Of a stretch of DNA of 64,000 nt, positions 61,674 through 64,000 are shown piece after piece. The DNA is from an uncultured Eubacteriales bacterium. Its GTDB lineage: Bacteria > Bacillota > Clostridia > Oscillospirales > CAG-272. The notes beneath the pieces were generated by a model that saw only the letters and a program-made list of their open reading frames with translations, made no database searches and was not told the origin of the DNA. The position numbers and the translations under genes are program-made. Numbering within the stretch: position 1 is the stretch's first letter; each line of letters starts with the position of its first letter. The stretch covers positions 9,600 through 73,599 of the forward strand of contig URAP01000006.1 in NCBI GenBank assembly GCA_900545935.1, written 5' to 3'.

Positions 61674-62528
61674 TTATGCGCCCGCCTTCTCCACTATCTT
61701 GACCGATGCGGCGGGAAGGGAGGTCTCGGAACAGATTATCTCGGTTATCTGTGCGACCTCGTTCGGCATCAGACCGTCGCTCTGGACTATGATTGTGGCG
61801 CTGTCGTCGGAGACGAGGGCTATGCAGTTTTCAAAACCCTTTGCAACAATAAGCGATTCGATGTTGGATTCCTGCTCTATCTGTGAGGCTATTTTGGAAA
61901 TGCTTGCAAGTGCGCTGTCCTTTGACTCTTGGAGCGCGTCCTCGCTGTCGGCTACAAGCTGCAGTACTTCAAGCGACTCGTCACGCGCACGGCGGCGGCT
62001 GACCGATGCGCTCTGAAAATACTCTGCATCGGTGTCACCGGCTGCTGCTCCGCTGCCGGTCTTTTCTATGTTGTCCTTGTCTGCGTCGGCAGCCGCCTCG
62101 GCGGACGGGTCTCCGCCTGCCTCGGCAGCTATGTTTGAGCCGCCTCCGAGCGCGTAGTTGACCACGAGAGCGCCGCATATGAGCGCGAGCGATGCAATCA
62201 CAGCAACGCTGCGCTTATTTATGCCGACGGAGCCGAGCTTTGTGAGTATCTTATGTTTACCCGTCCCTGCTTCGTCGGACGCTGTTTCCGCTGCGGATAT
62301 TGCCGGCTTTGTTTCCGCCTGCTCGGCGGGTGCTTCCGTCTTTTCCTCGGGCAGTCCGACCTTGACCTCGGAATAACCTGCCGTGTTCTTGCGCATTATC
62401 GGAGACAGCGGCATTATTCGCTCAAGCTCCGAGAGCGTACCATTCGTTTTTTCGCTGTCGCGACCTATCGGCAGCGCCTTTTCCTCGCTCGACGCTGATT
62501 TTTTTGCGGTTGCCTTTATAACAGTCAT
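61674..62528 (-). CDS. spoIIIAH: SpoIIIAH-like sporulation protein with long N-terminal extension
   Basis: This 284-residue membrane protein resembles SpoIIIAH, the mother-cell half of the SpoIIQ-SpoIIIAH channel that feeds the forespore. One membrane helix (residues about 106-126, RSVAVIASLALICGALVVNY) is followed by an acidic linker and the C-terminal YscJ/FliF-like domain (RDESLEVLQLVADSE, then an IVAKGFENCIALVSDDSATIIV stretch and the SLPAASVKIVEKA end). The N-terminal cytoplasmic part is about 100 residues; in B. subtilis it is only a few. The ATG at 62528 follows AAAGGA. It is not in a spoIIIA operon here. Confidence 0.82.
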   Translation of the reverse strand: MTVIKATAKKSASSEEKALPIGRDSEKTNGTLSELERIMPLSPIMRKNTAGYSEVKVGLPEEKTEAPAEQAETKPAISAAETASDEAGTGKHKILTKLGSVGINKRSVAVIASLALICGALVVNYALGGGSNIAAEAGGDPSAEAAADADKDNIEKTGSGAAAGDTDAEYFQSASVSRRRARDESLEVLQLVADSEDALQESKDSALASISKIASQIEQESNIESLIVAKGFENCIALVSDDSATIIVQSDGLMPNEVAQITEIICSETSLPAASVKIVEKAGA

Positions 62529-62781
62529 ACCGTTATTCCTTTCTTTCTTGTGCGTTTTTGTTTGATGCGGGCTGTGCGCCCCGATTGCGGTGGGTAGCTG
62601 CGCCGTTCGCTTAATATATATTCGCCGTGTCTGCCCGGTATTACTTGACGGAAACTTTTTTGCGTCAGCGTCATATAATTGTTCCGTCGCCGGGCTTTCA
62701 CAGCCGCACCTGTCGGTGCGGCACTCATACCGACAGAATATACGGTGATAAAGCATACGCAAGTAAAGAGAGGTAGATAAT

Positions 62782-63711
62782 ATGAGAAAACGTCCTGTTG
62801 TAGCGGTTGCTCCACGCTGTGAGCAGTGCTCGGATAAGCTCTGGCTGCGAGAGCGCTGCATGAAATTTCTGTCCGGCGCGGGACTTGAGCCGGTCATGAT
62901 ACTGCCGCCCGATACTGCAGACGATGCCGCCGAGCTGCTCTCGATTGTCTCGGGTGTGATGCTTGTCGGCGGCGGAGATATACGCCCGTTTCGCTACGGC
63001 GCGGAGGATGCAGGCATCGGACGCGGCATTTCCGACGCGCGTGATTGGAGTGAGCTGCTGCTCGCACACGGAGCGATAAAAGACGGAGTTCCGCTGCTCG
63101 GGATATGCAGAGGAGCGCAGGTGATAGCCGTCGCGCTCGGCGGCGGGTTGAAGCAGAGCGTTCCCGCACACGAATCCGGAGAGCATAAAATTTATCTCTC
63201 ACCTTACAGTATACTTCGCACCGGCAGCTTTTCCGCCGAATGCCGCTGCTGCGGATCCGATGGAATATACAGCTCTTCTGTGACCGACGGATCCGCATTC
63301 GATGAGGCAAATAATTTGTCGGCAGCCGACTCATCACTCGTTTCGGAAAAGCTAAACAGCTCTTATGCCGCCGAGCATGGCACCGCGCCCGAAGATATCT
63401 CAGCCGCAGCTCACGCTGCCTCTGCAGGATTCTTTACTTGTGATGACTGCATTCCGTTTTTTCCTTCCTCGGGCGAAGGTATATCCGTAAACAGCTATCA
63501 TCATCAGTCGATCTCCGATCCGGGCGACGGGGCGATAACCGCAATGGCGGAGGACGGCGTTGCGGAGATGATAGAGCTTCCGGGACACCCGTTCTGCCTC
63601 GGGGTTCAGTGGCATCCTGAGATAGACCCGACCGATCCGCTGTCGCATAGAATAGCGGAGCTTTTTGCCGAGAGTGTATACCGCCGTCAAAAAGAAGTCC
63701 TCGGGATCTGA
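62782..63711 (+). CDS. Class-I glutamine amidotransferase-like gamma-glutamyl hydrolase (peptidase C26)
   Basis: This 309-residue enzyme belongs to the PuuD/gamma-glutamyl-GABA hydrolase family. The nucleophile Cys109 in LGICRGAQ and the His278/Glu280 pair in GVQWHPE form the triad, and VGGGDIRPFRYG near 62 marks the oxyanion side. Between residues about 148 and 232 it carries a Ser-, Ala- and Cys-rich insertion unlike most family members. GAGAGGTAG precedes the ATG. A TATAAT lies upstream near 62675, but without a good -35. Physiological substrate is unknown. Confidence 0.88.
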   Translation: MRKRPVVAVAPRCEQCSDKLWLRERCMKFLSGAGLEPVMILPPDTADDAAELLSIVSGVMLVGGGDIRPFRYGAEDAGIGRGISDARDWSELLLAHGAIKDGVPLLGICRGAQVIAVALGGGLKQSVPAHESGEHKIYLSPYSILRTGSFSAECRCCGSDGIYSSSVTDGSAFDEANNLSAADSSLVSEKLNSSYAAEHGTAPEDISAAAHAASAGFFTCDDCIPFFPSSGEGISVNSYHHQSISDPGDGAITAMAEDGVAEMIELPGHPFCLGVQWHPEIDPTDPLSHRIAELFAESVYRRQKEVLGI

Positions 63712-63733
63712 AATTATTGCGGTCGATTTATCG

Positions 63734-63775
63734 ACTAAAGATATGAGTGTACGAACTAAAGATATGGGTGTACGA
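63734..63775. repeat. Two tandem copies of a 21-base unit
   Basis: ACTAAAGATATGAGTGTACGA (first 20 bases shown: ACTAAAGATATGAGTGTACG) at 63734-63754 is repeated with one substitution at 63755-63775, just after the peptidase C26 stop. Confidence 0.8.
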
Positions 63776-63907
63776 ATTTCCCGATTCGGAAAAACTAAGG
63801 CGCTATACGTGCATTCTCTCGATAAGAAATGCGAGGCGTAATGCCTGCCGAGCATTTCGGACGATATCTTGCAAGGGTGCTATCGGCTGAGCAGTTATCA
63901 GGGGGAT

Positions 63908-63967
63908 ACATAAGGGGGAAACTGCGCCGAATAGGAGCGCAGCGAATCGCGGCGCAATCCCCCTTAT
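63908..63967. repeat. Large two-stage hairpin near the right edge
   Basis: CATAAGGGGG (63908-63917) pairs with CCCCCTTATG (63958-63967), and inside it TGCGCCG (63922-63928) pairs with CGGCGCA (63949-63955). The short asymmetric spacers and the blunt, palindromic ends look like a miniature inverted-repeat element or a dispersed intergenic repeat rather than a terminator. Confidence 0.6.
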
Positions 63968-64000
63968 GCCTGCTTTTCTTTCCTACGCTTTCTTTTTCAG

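Overview
The window looks like the chromosome of a spore-forming, anaerobic gut-type Clostridia (Bacillota, probably Oscillospirales or a relative). The support is a SpoIIIAH homologue, a rubrerythrin with an N-terminal rubredoxin domain, a type III glutamine synthetase, a PyrK/PyrDB dihydroorotate dehydrogenase, a PyrR-type attenuator, many TTGACA-17-TATAAT promoters and strong GGAGG ribosome binding sites. Genes are moderately GC-rich and intergenic DNA is AT-rich. I saw no tRNA, rRNA, CRISPR array, insertion sequence or phage gene, so this is mostly ordinary chromosome. The novelty is in gene architecture and leader RNAs.

Layout. 1-3.9 kb (minus strand): a branched-chain amino acid ABC transporter (livJ, livH, livM, start of livG) whose binding protein is circularly permuted. 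4.4-8.5 kb: a zinc-ribbon membrane protein, a patatin-like hydrolase and pyruvate kinase behind a structured leader. 9-13.2 kb: a ribose/galactose-type ABC transporter with a long leader. 13.3-19 kb: an NSS transporter, an EamA transporter, and a minus-strand operon of a PfkB sugar kinase and an XRE-HTH/ADP-ribosylglycohydrolase fusion. 19.1-28.5 kb: a complete de novo pyrimidine operon, pyrC-K-D-F-E-B-I-carB (carA absent), behind a PyrR attenuator. 28.5-31 kb: a DUF1538 membrane protein with a tandem P-II-like protein. 31-39.2 kb: D-lactate dehydrogenase-type enzyme, rubrerythrin, MATE pump, sugar isomerase, PutP-type symporter, TetR regulator and NAD synthetase. 39.2-43.3 kb: a very long family 2 glycoside hydrolase. 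43.4-45.3 kb: a DUF4430 lipoprotein and a divergent marR-tauE pair with a clear operator. 45.5-48.3 kb: a REC/HD-GYP/GGDEF protein behind a leader with three hairpin units. 49.4-54 kb: an amino-sugar operon, (XRE-HTH)-glmM, hexapeptide acetyltransferase, glmS, with a candidate operator just downstream of its promoter. 54-63.7 kb: glutamine synthetase III, topoisomerase III, RecG, SpoIIIAH and a class-I glutamine amidotransferase-like hydrolase.

Most notable are (i) the permuted LivJ-type binding protein, (ii) the fusion of an XRE DNA-binding domain to phosphoglucosamine mutase heading a UDP-GlcNAc precursor operon, with a 17-bp dyad at about +13 to +29 of its transcript, and (iii) a second, similarly built XRE-enzyme fusion (ADP-ribosylglycohydrolase) in the same window. 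The last two together suggest this lineage makes metabolic enzymes that may double as their own repressors.
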